The translations under genes and the position numbers were made by a program. Under the pieces are notes generated by a model. It searched no databases and had not been told where the DNA came from. It saw only the letters and a program-made list of their open reading frames with translations. 64,000 bases of DNA from the NCBI GenBank assembly GCA_965247075.1, contig CBDFGK010000003.1, forward strand, positions 2,352,302 to 2,416,301, in the 5' to 3' direction. Below, piece after piece: positions 9,488 to 18,164 of the stretch. This DNA is from CBDFGK01 sp965247075 (GTDB lineage: Bacteria > Pseudomonadota > Gammaproteobacteria > Pseudomonadales > Halieaceae). The number at the start of each line of letters is the position of its first letter. Positions within the stretch are counted from its first letter, which is position 1.

Positions 9488-10388
9488 GGTCAGCGGGCTG
9501 CCAGAACAGTTCGGGCAGGCAGTGCTGTTCCAGGTAGGCAATACTCCGGGCCGGCAGGGTGTCTTTGTATCGAGTAAGGGTGCTGCGGTCTATGCCGCTG
9601 CCGGCGTCAAATGAAGAATTGCTGACACTGGGTTGGCCGCCCTGGGTGTAATCTAAAACTGTCTCGGAAAAATCGATGTCCGCCAGCTCACATACCTGGC
9701 GCATGTGACTCGGTGCATTTGTTACCAGATCTTCAAAACGTAGCCTGAGGGCTGGCCCGCAATTTTTCGCAAACCACTCTATCTCCTGCCAATAGCGATT
9801 TTGCCGCTGACAAAATCGCCGCAGGTTCAGGGTTGGGTTGCGCACCAGTTTGGAGCTGAGATGGGCACGCGGGTCGCGTACCAGGAAAACCCCGCGCACA
9901 TCATAGCTGCGCGCCAGCAACTGGCTAACCCGGGTGAGATCCCGGTTGCTGGGCTGCAGGGCGCAAAAAAACACCCGTAGCCGATGATCGCCGTTCCGGT
10001 GACCCAATGCCGCGGCCAGCGCCTCCACATGATTGCGAACCAGGCTGTCCACGCTGCCCCGCAGGTGATGTTCCTTGATGTGTTGGTAGTAGGCGCTGAG
10101 GTCCATGGAATTCTCGCTGCCAAATACCTCGGTGCCATGGCCGGCGTTTATGCGCTCCAGGTGACCGTCTTTTTGCAAGCGCCGGTAAAACCCGGGTGCA
10201 CCATTAGGCGAGGCGAGCATACCGCGTATTCGCAGCCACGAATGGCGCGACAGGTGGCGGACAAAATAGTCTTCATCGGGGGGCAGTAGCAGTTGCGGGT
10301 GGTCATCGAGCAAGCCACGCAACAGGTGATTGCCACCCCGGGGAGGGGCGCCAAGCATTAGCAGCAACGGTTTGTGCGTTGAGGTCAT
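9438..10388 (-). CDS. Sulfotransferase-family protein
   Basis: A 316-residue protein with the two PAPS-binding features of sulfotransferases: an N-terminal P-loop-like 5'-phosphosulfate segment (MLGAPPRGGNHLLRGLLDDH) and a 3'-phosphate segment (VFLVRDPRAHLSSKLVRNP). It would transfer sulfate from PAPS to an unknown acceptor; the sequence does not show which. Three bases separate it from the upstream 2OG-oxygenase-like gene on the same strand, so the two are co-transcribed. Its last 16 codons overlap the P450 gene in the opposite direction. Confidence 0.75.
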   Translation of the reverse strand: MTSTHKPLLLMLGAPPRGGNHLLRGLLDDHPQLLLPPDEDYFVRHLSRHSWLRIRGMLASPNGAPGFYRRLQKDGHLERINAGHGTEVFGSENSMDLSAYYQHIKEHHLRGSVDSLVRNHVEALAAALGHRNGDHRLRVFFCALQPSNRDLTRVSQLLARSYDVRGVFLVRDPRAHLSSKLVRNPTLNLRRFCQRQNRYWQEIEWFAKNCGPALRLRFEDLVTNAPSHMRQVCELADIDFSETVLDYTQGGQPSVSNSSFDAGSGIDRSTLTRYKDTLPARSIAYLEQHCLPELFWQPADLSPVLGEAVPAVPYSP

Positions 10389-10391
10389 CAG

Positions 10392-11159
10392 TTAGCGGCA
10401 GGCCTGGTACATCAGGCTTTCCTTGTGGGTCACCAATTGCCGGCCAGTCAGCAGGCGTTTGAGCTTTTTTATCGCCATGCGCAGTGGTCTGTGTTCTTCG
10501 AATACCACGATAAATACTTTCCGATAATGGTTTTCGGGACAGGTAATCCTGCGCATGCCGTGCCAGGAGTTACCGCGCCTGCCAAAAATCAGGCTGCGAT
10601 TGTTTTGTGTTGCGGCCGGATATTCCGCGATGAAATCCTCGAAGGCGGGGGCGTTGCCAGGGCTAATGCTGTCGCCATCATCGAGTACCACGGTTTCACC
10701 ACCCCAGTCCCGGTTCCAATCCTGATCGGTGTTGAGGTAGAAAATTTGAGAACCGATTTTGCCTTTCGAATCGCAGTGGGGAGAAACTTCACCGCCATTG
10801 GGCGTGTAGTGCCAATGGAAGCGAAATCGTACCTGTGACACACCCAGTAGGCGGCAGACGAACTCGCGGTAGGTATCGCCGCGTAATTCCTCGACAAAGT
10901 CATGCCAGGGCTGCGGTAGCTCCATGCCATCCTCGAAGTCCAGTACGAATCGGTCGTGGCCGGCTTGTCCATGCTTGCGCTGCTTGCCAAAAAAAGAGCG
11001 GAAAGTGGCGATGTCCGGCATGCAATCAAGCAAATCCTGATAGCGGGTCTCCGCAACAAAGTGCTGAGGGTTAACCCAGGGAAAGGGGGAATTGTTCTGG
11101 AATACTCCAGTGTCAATTCCGTCCAGGATTGCCCGGTTCAGGTAGGCCGTGCTACTCAT
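10392..11159 (-). CDS. 2-oxoglutarate/Fe(II)-dependent oxygenase-like protein
   Basis: A 255-residue protein. The likely iron site is HCD in GGEVSPHCDSKGKIG with a distal histidine in SWHGMRRI, followed by an arginine (YRKVFIVVF) suitable for 2-oxoglutarate binding. Between them, FYLNTDQDWNRDWGGETVV is typical of the jelly-roll fold in prolyl-4-hydroxylase-like oxygenases. It is the first gene of a two-gene operon with the sulfotransferase, so the pair may hydroxylate and then sulfate one substrate; that is inference. It is divergent from the acyl-CoA dehydrogenase operon across a 145-bp shared regulatory region. Confidence 0.78.
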   Translation of the reverse strand: MSSTAYLNRAILDGIDTGVFQNNSPFPWVNPQHFVAETRYQDLLDCMPDIATFRSFFGKQRKHGQAGHDRFVLDFEDGMELPQPWHDFVEELRGDTYREFVCRLLGVSQVRFRFHWHYTPNGGEVSPHCDSKGKIGSQIFYLNTDQDWNRDWGGETVVLDDGDSISPGNAPAFEDFIAEYPAATQNNRSLIFGRRGNSWHGMRRITCPENHYRKVFIVVFEEHRPLRMAIKKLKRLLTGRQLVTHKESLMYQACR

Positions 11160-11247
11160 GGTGTTGGGTCCGCATTTGTGAGCATCTAAATATAAACCAA
11201 GATGTCGAATACGGCTACCCGGCTATTGGATTGGTAGGCTGGGATAC

Positions 11248-11276
11248 TTGAAAGCCCACCAAACATACTGTATGTT
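11248..11276 (+). promoter_or_regulatory. Candidate promoter with overlapping palindromic operator for the acyl-CoA operon
   Basis: A TTGAAA box (11248-11253) is followed after 17 bases by TATGTT (11271-11276). Overlapping the -10 box is a perfect inverted repeat, AACATAC-T-GTATGTT (11262-11276), of the kind bound by TetR-family repressors. The position suits repression of the operon starting at 11305. No TetR gene is in the window. Confidence 0.5.
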
Positions 11277-11304
11277 CAAATCGCCTTTTGGAGGACATTT
11301 CCCG

Positions 11305-12486
11305 ATGAGTGATCTCGAACAATTTCGCCAGGAGACTCGTAGCTGGCTGGAGTCTAACTGCCCCGAATCCATGCGCGAACCCGAGCAGGACGAGTACGAC
11401 CAGTACTGGGGTGGCCGCAATCCTGAAATGAAGCACCCGCACCAGAAAATTTGGGCCGATCGCATGGGTGCAAAAGGCTGGACCACACCGCAGTGGCCGG
11501 CAGAGTACGGTGGTGGTGGGCTCGGTAAAGACGAGGCCAAAATTCTCGCAGCAGAGATGCGACGCATTCGTGCCCGCACTCCACTGTACAGTTTCGGCAT
11601 CTCCATGCTGGGCCCGGCGTTGCTGCTGTACGGCAATGAAGAGCAAAAACTTGAACATATTCCCAAAATCGTGCGCGGCGAAATTCGCTGGTGCCAGGGC
11701 TACAGTGAGCCGGGCGCCGGCTCCGATCTGGCCAGCCTGCAAACCAGGGCGGAAGATAAGGGTGATCACTATCTGGTCAATGGCCAGAAGGTCTGGACCT
11801 CCTACGCCGATAAGGCCGACTGGATATTCTGCCTGACCCGCACCGATAATAGCGGTACCAAGCACGAGGGCATTTCGTTCCTGCTGTTCGATATGGCGTC
11901 AGAGGGCGTTACCACCAGGCTCATTAAATTGATCTCGGGTGCGTCGCCGTTCTGCGAAACTTTTTTTGACGATGTGAAAGTACCCAAGCAAAACCTGATG
12001 GGTGAAGAGGGCAAGGGCTGGAGTATCGCCAAGTACCTGCTGACCCATGAACGGGAGATGATTTCCGGTTTTGGTCACTCCTCCTCCAGGCGCAGCCTCG
12101 GCCAGACTGCCGGTGACCTGATTGGTCTCGATGCCAGTGGCCGGCTCGATGATACGGTGTTGCGACAGAAGCTGGCGCAACTGGAACTGGACGTGTTGGC
12201 GTTCGGGGCCACCATGGAGCGGGTTCGCGACGAAGCCAAAGCGGGGCAGGGTCTCGGTGCGGCATCGTCTATATTCAAATACTACGGCACCGAGCTCAAC
12301 AAGCGTCGTTTTGAGCTGATTATGTCAGTGCGCGGGGAACAGGCGCTGGCCTGGGAAGGGGAAGCTTATAACGAGGGTGAGATTTCCAGGGCCTGGTTGC
12401 GTACCAAGGCCAACTCAATCGAGGGTGGAACCTCTGAAATCCAGTTGAATATTATAGCCAAACGCGTGCTTGGGCTGCCCAGTTGA
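11305..12486 (+). CDS. Acyl-CoA dehydrogenase, probable catalytic subunit of a heteromeric enzyme
   Basis: FAD-dependent dehydrogenase of 393 residues that introduces the alpha-beta double bond into an acyl-CoA. ATG 11305 follows GGAGGA by nine bases. It shows the FAD/substrate motif QGYSEPGAGSDLASLQTRA and a C-terminal SIEGGTSEIQLNIIAKR, where the Glu sits at the catalytic-base position of the family. The next gene encodes a second dehydrogenase lacking this Glu. Such pairs form alpha2-beta2 enzymes in steroid and branched-chain degradation, so a heteromer is likely. First gene of the long operon. Confidence 0.9.
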   Translation: MSDLEQFRQETRSWLESNCPESMREPEQDEYDQYWGGRNPEMKHPHQKIWADRMGAKGWTTPQWPAEYGGGGLGKDEAKILAAEMRRIRARTPLYSFGISMLGPALLLYGNEEQKLEHIPKIVRGEIRWCQGYSEPGAGSDLASLQTRAEDKGDHYLVNGQKVWTSYADKADWIFCLTRTDNSGTKHEGISFLLFDMASEGVTTRLIKLISGASPFCETFFDDVKVPKQNLMGEEGKGWSIAKYLLTHEREMISGFGHSSSRRSLGQTAGDLIGLDASGRLDDTVLRQKLAQLELDVLAFGATMERVRDEAKAGQGLGAASSIFKYYGTELNKRRFELIMSVRGEQALAWEGEAYNEGEISRAWLRTKANSIEGGTSEIQLNIIAKRVLGLPS

Positions 12487-12496
12487 GGATCGGATA

Positions 12497-13636
12497 ATGG
12501 CATTGGTATTAAATGAAGAACAACTCATGCTCAAGGAGGCCGCAGCGGGCTTTCTGGCTGAGAAGGCGCCGGTAGCGGCCCTGCGCAAGTTGCGCGATGA
12601 GCGCAATGAACAGGGTTACAGCACTGAGCTATGGCGTGAAATGGCAGAGATGGGTTGGGCTGGAATGGCCATTCCGGAAGCTTTTGGCGGGCTGGACTAC
12701 GGTTACACCGGCCTGGGGATTGTGCTCGAGCAAATGGGTCGCAACCTGAGTGTTTCGCCCTTGCAGGCCTCTATTTTGACCTGTGCAACAGCAATCGCCC
12801 GTCTGGCCGGCGATGTACAGAAAGAAGCCCTGCTGCCGGCACTTGCCGGCGGTGAGCTGACTATGGCGCTGGCGTTACAGGAGGGACCGCATCATGGCGC
12901 TCACAAAACAGCCATGACAGCGACTGCCGCTGAGGACGGTTTCGTACTCAATGGCCGTAAGGTATTTGTGCTCGACGCCCATGTGGCCAATAAATTCATC
13001 GTGGTGGCGCGCACTGCCGGTGAGGTCGGGGAGGATGACGGCCTGAGTTTGTTCCTGGTTGATTCAGGCAGCGCCGGCGTCAGCGCTGAGCGTGTGGTTA
13101 TGGTTGATTCACGCAACAGTGGCAATGTGCAATTCACCGATGTTAAGGTCGGCAGCGGCGACTTGCTGGGCGAACTCAATACTGGCTACGCGGGACTACA
13201 GGCGGTGCTGGATATCGTCAACATTGGATTGTCTGCCGAGTTGCTGGGTCTGTCTCTGGAGGCCTATGAGCGCACGGTGGAATATCTGCAGGAACGCAAG
13301 CAGTTTGGCGAATTTATTGGCTCCTTTCAGGGTCTGCAGCACCGCGCTGCCGAGATGTTTTCGGAGCTGGAGTTGGCTCGCTCGCTGGTTATCAAGGCCC
13401 TGCAGGCGATCGATTCGGATGCGCCCAACCTAGCCTCGTTGTCCAGCGCCTGCAAGGCCAAGTTGTGTGAGGTGGCCACCCGGGTCACCAACGAAGCGAT
13501 ACAAATGCACGGCGGCGTCGGTATGACGGATGAGTTTGAAATTGGCTTTTTTATCAAACGGGCCCGCGTCTTGCAACAGACCTTTGGCGATTACAATTAT
13601 CACCTGGATCGTTTCGCCGGGCTCAGCAATTACTAG
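12497..13636 (+). CDS. Acyl-CoA dehydrogenase, probable non-catalytic partner subunit
   Basis: Acyl-CoA dehydrogenase of 379 residues; ATG 12497, eight bases after a GAGG. It has the N-terminal helical domain, FGGLDYGYTGLGIVLEQMG, and the C-terminal MHGGVGMTDEFEIG. The position of the catalytic Glu near the C-terminus is occupied by QQTFGDYNYH, without a Glu. It directly follows the preceding dehydrogenase gene with 10 bases between them, so the two products probably assemble with active sites shared at the interface. Confidence 0.88.
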   Translation: MALVLNEEQLMLKEAAAGFLAEKAPVAALRKLRDERNEQGYSTELWREMAEMGWAGMAIPEAFGGLDYGYTGLGIVLEQMGRNLSVSPLQASILTCATAIARLAGDVQKEALLPALAGGELTMALALQEGPHHGAHKTAMTATAAEDGFVLNGRKVFVLDAHVANKFIVVARTAGEVGEDDGLSLFLVDSGSAGVSAERVVMVDSRNSGNVQFTDVKVGSGDLLGELNTGYAGLQAVLDIVNIGLSAELLGLSLEAYERTVEYLQERKQFGEFIGSFQGLQHRAAEMFSELELARSLVIKALQAIDSDAPNLASLSSACKAKLCEVATRVTNEAIQMHGGVGMTDEFEIGFFIKRARVLQQTFGDYNYHLDRFAGLSNY

Positions 13637-13646
13637 GTGCGTTTTT

Positions 13647-15365
13647 ATGAATCCACTGGATTCGATAGAGCAGGCAGTTGCCAGTCTCACTGCCCAGGGG
13701 CAGGTATTTGCCTTGGAAGATGTTGAGATTCGCGGCCACAGTTACCGCAGTTATCGGCACCAGCCGGCCAATTTACCCGAGTACCTGCAAGGGATGCTCA
13801 GTCACGCCGATAAAGACTGGGTAGTGATGGGGGAGGAACGCTATACTTACGGCGAGGGATATCGCCTGGGTGTGCAATTTTCCGCCGCACTCAGTCAGCG
13901 CTATGGGGTGCAAAAGGGCGATCGCGTGGCGATTGTCATGCGCAACAACCCGCAGTGGATGATGGGGTTTATCGGTGCGGCGCTGGCCGGCGCCATTGTC
14001 GTGCCGGTGAACGGTTGGTGGACCACGGAAGAGCTGGAATATGGTTTGCAGGATTGTGGAGCCCGCATTGTGATTGCCGATCCGCAGCGCGCTGAGCGAC
14101 TGCAACCCTTTGCTGCGGCTATGGGTCTGCGCGTAATAGGCGTGGGCGATTTTTCCGCGCTGGACCTTGATGTTGCTGATTTTATGGACCTGTTGGCAGA
14201 GTTTGCAGGCGCCGATGCGCCACAGCTTGAGATCGCCCCCGACGATGATGCCTGCATCATGTACACCTCTGGTTCTACCGGTCACCCCAAAGGCGCGGTG
14301 CAGACACATCGCAGCATCATGGCGGCAATATTTAGCTGGCTGTTGCTGGGCAATGCAGGCGGCCAAGCGGCGGTTGTGTCTGCGCCAACGGAGTCTGAGC
14401 AGAATGTGGGCGCCGACTTTCCTCCCTGTGCATTGATGACGGTGCCCCTGTTTCATGCCACCGGCAGCCACAGCCTGTTTTTGCTCTCCCTGATCATCGG
14501 TCGCAAGATCGTGCTGATCCACAAATGGGACGTGCAGGAGGCCATGCGCCTGATTGAGGCGGAGCGGGTTACCAATTTTAATGGGGTGCCGACCATGTCG
14601 GCTGAATTGCAGGCGGCGGCGCAGGACAGTCCCTGTGATTTGTCCAGTCTCAAGGAGATATACGCCGGTGGCGCCGCGCGCCCACCGGATCAGGTTAAGA
14701 AAATCACCGACTCATTCAAGGGCTCCAGTGCGGGCATCGGCTATGGATTGACCGAAACCAATGCGCTGGGAGCCGTTAATTCCGGGGCTTTCTACCTGGC
14801 CAATCCCAATAGCACCGGCCGTGCGGTTCCCGCCGTTACCGATTTTAGAATTGTTGATGAGAGCGGTGCAGAATTACCCTGTGGCGAGCGTGGCGAGGTC
14901 TGTATACACAGCCCGGCCAACGTCCGTGGTTACTGGAATAATGCCCAGGCCACCACCGCAGCCTTTGTTGATGGTTGGTTCCATTCTGGCGACGTGGGCT
15001 ACATGGATGAGGATGGATTTCTATATATAGTCGATCGGATCAAGGACATTATTATTCGTGGTGGCGAGAATATCAGTTGTATAGAGGTGGAGGCGGCTAT
15101 CTATCAACACGATGCGGTGGAAGAGGCCGCGGTGTTTGGTTTGCCCGATGAGCGGCTCGGTGAATGTGTGGGTGCCGCGATTGTGCTCAAGGACGGATGC
15201 TCGGCAGATGCGGGAACTTTGCGGGAGTATTTGGCTGAGCACCTGGCGGCCTTTAAAATTCCGCTGCACATCTGGTTTCACACCGAAAAGCTGCCACGTA
15301 TCGCGTCAGGCAAAATTTTTAAACGCCGGCTGAAAGCGGATTACGCCGCTGAGCTGGCTTCATAA
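13647..15365 (+). CDS. Acyl-CoA ligase (AMP-binding, long/medium chain type)
   Basis: Adenylate-forming CoA ligase of 572 residues that activates a free acid as its acyl-AMP and then acyl-CoA. Core motifs are visible: YTSGSTGHPKGAV (A3), GYGLTETNA (A5), GWFHSGDVGYMDEDG (A7), DRIKDIIIRGGENIS (A8) and the catalytic lysine region RIASGKIFKRR (A10). ATG 13647 lies 10 bases after the previous stop; the in-frame start further upstream lies inside the dehydrogenase gene. It would supply the CoA esters used by the surrounding dehydrogenases, hydratase and thiolase. Confidence 0.92.
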   Translation: MNPLDSIEQAVASLTAQGQVFALEDVEIRGHSYRSYRHQPANLPEYLQGMLSHADKDWVVMGEERYTYGEGYRLGVQFSAALSQRYGVQKGDRVAIVMRNNPQWMMGFIGAALAGAIVVPVNGWWTTEELEYGLQDCGARIVIADPQRAERLQPFAAAMGLRVIGVGDFSALDLDVADFMDLLAEFAGADAPQLEIAPDDDACIMYTSGSTGHPKGAVQTHRSIMAAIFSWLLLGNAGGQAAVVSAPTESEQNVGADFPPCALMTVPLFHATGSHSLFLLSLIIGRKIVLIHKWDVQEAMRLIEAERVTNFNGVPTMSAELQAAAQDSPCDLSSLKEIYAGGAARPPDQVKKITDSFKGSSAGIGYGLTETNALGAVNSGAFYLANPNSTGRAVPAVTDFRIVDESGAELPCGERGEVCIHSPANVRGYWNNAQATTAAFVDGWFHSGDVGYMDEDGFLYIVDRIKDIIIRGGENISCIEVEAAIYQHDAVEEAAVFGLPDERLGECVGAAIVLKDGCSADAGTLREYLAEHLAAFKIPLHIWFHTEKLPRIASGKIFKRRLKADYAAELAS

Positions 15366-15368
15366 CAG

Positions 15369-15420
15369 GGAGCCCTCAGCGGTTTCAGTAATAAGGAGCC
15401 CTCAGCGGTTTCAGTAATAA
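15369..15420 (+). repeat. Tandem duplication of a 26-bp unit carrying a ribosome-binding site
   Basis: Two exact head-to-tail copies of a 26-bp unit that begins GGAGCCCTCAG and ends CAGTAATAA occupy 15369-15394 and 15395-15420. A third GGAG at 15421 is the site actually placed for the ATG at 15432. Each unit carries its own GGAG. It looks like a recent replication slip in the leader between two operon genes. Confidence 0.9.
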
Positions 15421-15431
15421 GGAGTAGCACT

Positions 15432-16682
15432 ATGGATTTGGGAATTAGTGAAAAAGTTCGCCCCCTGCTGGAACAGGTAAAGACATTTATTGACGACAAT
15501 ATCCTGCCGGTAGAGAAAGAGTATTACGATGAGATAGATGTTGGTGACCGCTGGGTTTACACCGATCATCAGACCGGGATTCGTGAAACCCTGAAGGATA
15601 AGGCCAAAGCGGCTGGGCTGTGGAATTTCTTTCTTACCGAAGGAGAGGAGGGCTCGGGATTGAACACAGTTGAATATGCCTATCTCGCCGAAGAAATGGG
15701 CAAGTCACACCTGGCGGCCGAAATATTTAACTGCGCTGCGCCAGACACCGGCAACATGGAAGTGTTGGCCAAGTATGGTACTGAAGCTCAAAAAGCCGAA
15801 TGGCTGGCACCATTGATGAACGGTGATATCCGTTCCGCCTTTGCCATGACCGAGCCCGACGTGGCCTCCTCTGACGCTACCAATATTCGCACGGCAGCGG
15901 TACCCGATGGCGACGAATGGGTTATCAACGGCGAGAAGCACTATATCTCCGGTGCCGGTGATCCGCGCTGCAAGATCCTCATCACCATGGTCAGGACCGA
16001 GCCAGATGCTCCCAGGCACCTGCAGCAAAGCCAGATACTGGTGCCCATGGACACGCCGGGAGTGGAGGTATTGCGCCCCATGAACGTGTTTTCCATGGAC
16101 GATGCACCGCACGGCCATATGCACATGAAATTCAATAATGTGCGGGTATCCAAAGAGAATATTATCCTCGGCTCTGGGCGGGGTTTTGAGATTTCACAGG
16201 GGCGTCTGGGACCGGGTCGTATTCACCACTGCATGCGCGCCATCGGTGCTGCCGAGCGGGCGCTGGCATTGATGTGCACACGCCTGTTGAGCCGCACCGC
16301 CTTTGGGCGTCCGCTGGCCAGGCTGGGCGGCAATGTCGATATTATCGCCAATGCCCGTATGGATATTGAGCAGGCCCGATTGTTGACCCTGAAAACGGCG
16401 TGGATGATGGACAACGTCGATGCCAGGGAAGCGCGCATCTGGATCTCCATGATCAAGACGGCGGTTCCCAACATCTCTATCCGTATTGTCGATGAGGCGA
16501 TTCAGGCCTATGGTGCGCTGGGAGTGTCGCAGGATACACCACTGGCGGCCATGTATATGGGTCAGCGCACCCTGCGCCTGGCCGATGGCCCCGACGCGGT
16601 GCACCGCATGGTGGTGGGCAGGCAGGAACTGCGCAAGTACGCCGATCAGGACAAGGTTAATGCGACTTTTCGCGATGGTTGA
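15432..16682 (+). CDS. Acyl-CoA dehydrogenase (FadE/ACAD11-like)
   Basis: Third acyl-CoA dehydrogenase of the operon, 416 residues, start ATG 15432 after GGAG. Motifs include AFAMTEPDVASSDATN (FAD and substrate binding), INGEKHYISGAGDPRCKI, the RIHHCMRAIGAAERALAL helix and a C-terminal AYGALGVSQDTPLAAMY. This pattern resembles the ACAD10/11-like group acting on long or branched acyl-CoAs. It is not closely similar to the paired dehydrogenases upstream, so it probably serves another step or chain length. Confidence 0.9.
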   Translation: MDLGISEKVRPLLEQVKTFIDDNILPVEKEYYDEIDVGDRWVYTDHQTGIRETLKDKAKAAGLWNFFLTEGEEGSGLNTVEYAYLAEEMGKSHLAAEIFNCAAPDTGNMEVLAKYGTEAQKAEWLAPLMNGDIRSAFAMTEPDVASSDATNIRTAAVPDGDEWVINGEKHYISGAGDPRCKILITMVRTEPDAPRHLQQSQILVPMDTPGVEVLRPMNVFSMDDAPHGHMHMKFNNVRVSKENIILGSGRGFEISQGRLGPGRIHHCMRAIGAAERALALMCTRLLSRTAFGRPLARLGGNVDIIANARMDIEQARLLTLKTAWMMDNVDAREARIWISMIKTAVPNISIRIVDEAIQAYGALGVSQDTPLAAMYMGQRTLRLADGPDAVHRMVVGRQELRKYADQDKVNATFRDG

Positions 16683-16749
16683 TAGCTGTGAACCAACACC
16701 ACGGGGCTGACAATCAGCGCCCTTTTAGTATCTAAACGAGGAGCAAATT

Positions 16750-17214
16750 ATGGGTTTCCAAATCGTACCCAAAGATGAATTTTCAAGTTATATCGGCCAC
16801 ACGATGGAGCCGGGTGAGTGGTATGAAATCAGCCAGCAGCGCATCAATGATTTCGCCGATTGCACGGATGATCACCAGTTTATTCACATTGATCCCGAAG
16901 CCGCCGCCAAGACACCTTTTGGTGGTACCATCGCGCACGGCTTTTTGACCTTATCACTGCTGTCCAGGATTGCCACCGGTAACGGAGTATCACCGGAAGG
17001 CGTGGTAATGGGCATCAACTACGGTTTTGACAAGGTACGTTTTTTGATGCCGGTGCGCGCCGGCAAGCGCGTGCGTGCCCACGTGGAGATTCTGGATATC
17101 ACGGCCAAAGACGACAATCGCTTTCTGATCAAGCAGGGTATTAGCGTTGAAATTGAAGGTGAAGACACCCCCGCCCTGGTCGCCGAATGGCTGTCCATGG
17201 TAGTAACCGGTTAA
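16750..17214 (+). CDS. MaoC-family (R)-specific enoyl-CoA hydratase
   Basis: Hot-dog fold hydratase of 154 residues. The hydratase-2 catalytic motif is visible: FADCTDDHQFIHIDPEAAA with the Asp/His pair, followed by FGGTIAHGFLTLSLL. It hydrates trans-2-enoyl-CoA to (R)-3-hydroxyacyl-CoA. Its neighbour, an SDR of the multifunctional-enzyme-2 (HSD17B4) type, oxidises the R isomer, so hydratase and dehydrogenase match in stereochemistry. ATG 16750 follows GAGGAGC. Confidence 0.92.
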   Translation: MGFQIVPKDEFSSYIGHTMEPGEWYEISQQRINDFADCTDDHQFIHIDPEAAAKTPFGGTIAHGFLTLSLLSRIATGNGVSPEGVVMGINYGFDKVRFLMPVRAGKRVRAHVEILDITAKDDNRFLIKQGISVEIEGEDTPALVAEWLSMVVTG

Positions 17215-17225
17215 AGGAGGAAGAC

Positions 17226-18146
17226 ATGAGTATCAGTTACCACGGAAAAGTTGCCATTGTCACGGGGTCTGGCGGCGGCCTGGGCCGTTGCCATGCCATC
17301 GAGCTGGCCAAGCGCGGCGCCAAGGTGGTCATCAATGATCTGGGTGGCGCTACCGACGGCACCGGCGGTTCCAGCGCAGCGGCTAAAGCGGTAGTTGCTG
17401 AAATTGAAGCGCTGGGCGGTGCAGCCATTGCCAACGGTGCCAATGTCGCCAGGTACGATGAAGTGCAAGCCATGGTGCAGCAGACTCTGAACAAGTGGGG
17501 CAGGGTCGATATCCTGGTTAACAATGCGGGTATTTTGCGTGACAAGAGCTTCGCCAAAGGTTCCCTGGACGATTTCAAGATGGTGCTGGATGTCCATCTG
17601 ATGGGCTCTATCAACTGCACCAAGGCAGTGTGGGACATCATGCGAGAACAGGCCTACGGCCGCATTGTTATGACCACTTCCTCCAGTGGGCTGTACGGTA
17701 ACTTCGGCCAGACCAACTATGGCTCTGCGAAGATGGGCATGATTGGCGCCATGAATACACTGTGCCAGGAGGGCGCCAAGTACAACATCAGGATCAATGC
17801 GCTGGCGCCGGCGGCCGGTACCCGCATGACTGAGGGTCTTATTCCGGAAAAGGCCTTTGACCTGCTGACGCCGGCGACAGTAACGCCGGCGGTGTTGTAC
17901 ATGGTGAGCGAGGATGCGCCTGCCCGCACGATTATTGCGGCCGGTGCGGGTTGTTATTCGGTTGTGAAAGTGGTGGAAACACAGGGCGCTTACCTGGCGC
18001 CTGAAGAGCAGACACCGGAAGGTATTGCCGCCAATTGGGAAGCTATTACCAACCCCGCAGGCGAAGCCATCCCCCAAACCGGCTTCGAGCAAACAATTAA
18101 ATTCACCGGCATGGCCGCAGCCGCTCAGGGTATTGACCTTGGCTAA
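17226..18146 (+). CDS. Short-chain dehydrogenase, HSD17B4-like (R)-3-hydroxyacyl-CoA dehydrogenase
   Basis: NAD(P)-dependent SDR of 306 residues. It shows the cofactor motif TGSGGGLGRCHA, NNAG (VNNAGILRDKSF), and the active-site Tyr-Lys in NYGSAKMGMIG, preceded by the Ser in TTSSSGLYGNFGQ. The insert VVINDLGGATDGTGGSS is characteristic of peroxisomal multifunctional enzyme type 2 and its bacterial relatives. Start ATG 17226 follows AAAGGAGGA; an in-frame start at 17187 lies inside the MaoC gene. It should oxidise the product of the MaoC hydratase to 3-ketoacyl-CoA. Confidence 0.92.
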   Translation: MSISYHGKVAIVTGSGGGLGRCHAIELAKRGAKVVINDLGGATDGTGGSSAAAKAVVAEIEALGGAAIANGANVARYDEVQAMVQQTLNKWGRVDILVNNAGILRDKSFAKGSLDDFKMVLDVHLMGSINCTKAVWDIMREQAYGRIVMTTSSSGLYGNFGQTNYGSAKMGMIGAMNTLCQEGAKYNIRINALAPAAGTRMTEGLIPEKAFDLLTPATVTPAVLYMVSEDAPARTIIAAGAGCYSVVKVVETQGAYLAPEEQTPEGIAANWEAITNPAGEAIPQTGFEQTIKFTGMAAAAQGIDLG

Positions 18147-18164
18147 ATATTTGGGAGAAGTTTT

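Noticed and set aside
13773..14522. Long minus-strand frame opposite the acyl-CoA ligase
   Set aside because: Antisense shadow of a gene with all AMP-binding motifs; no family resemblance.
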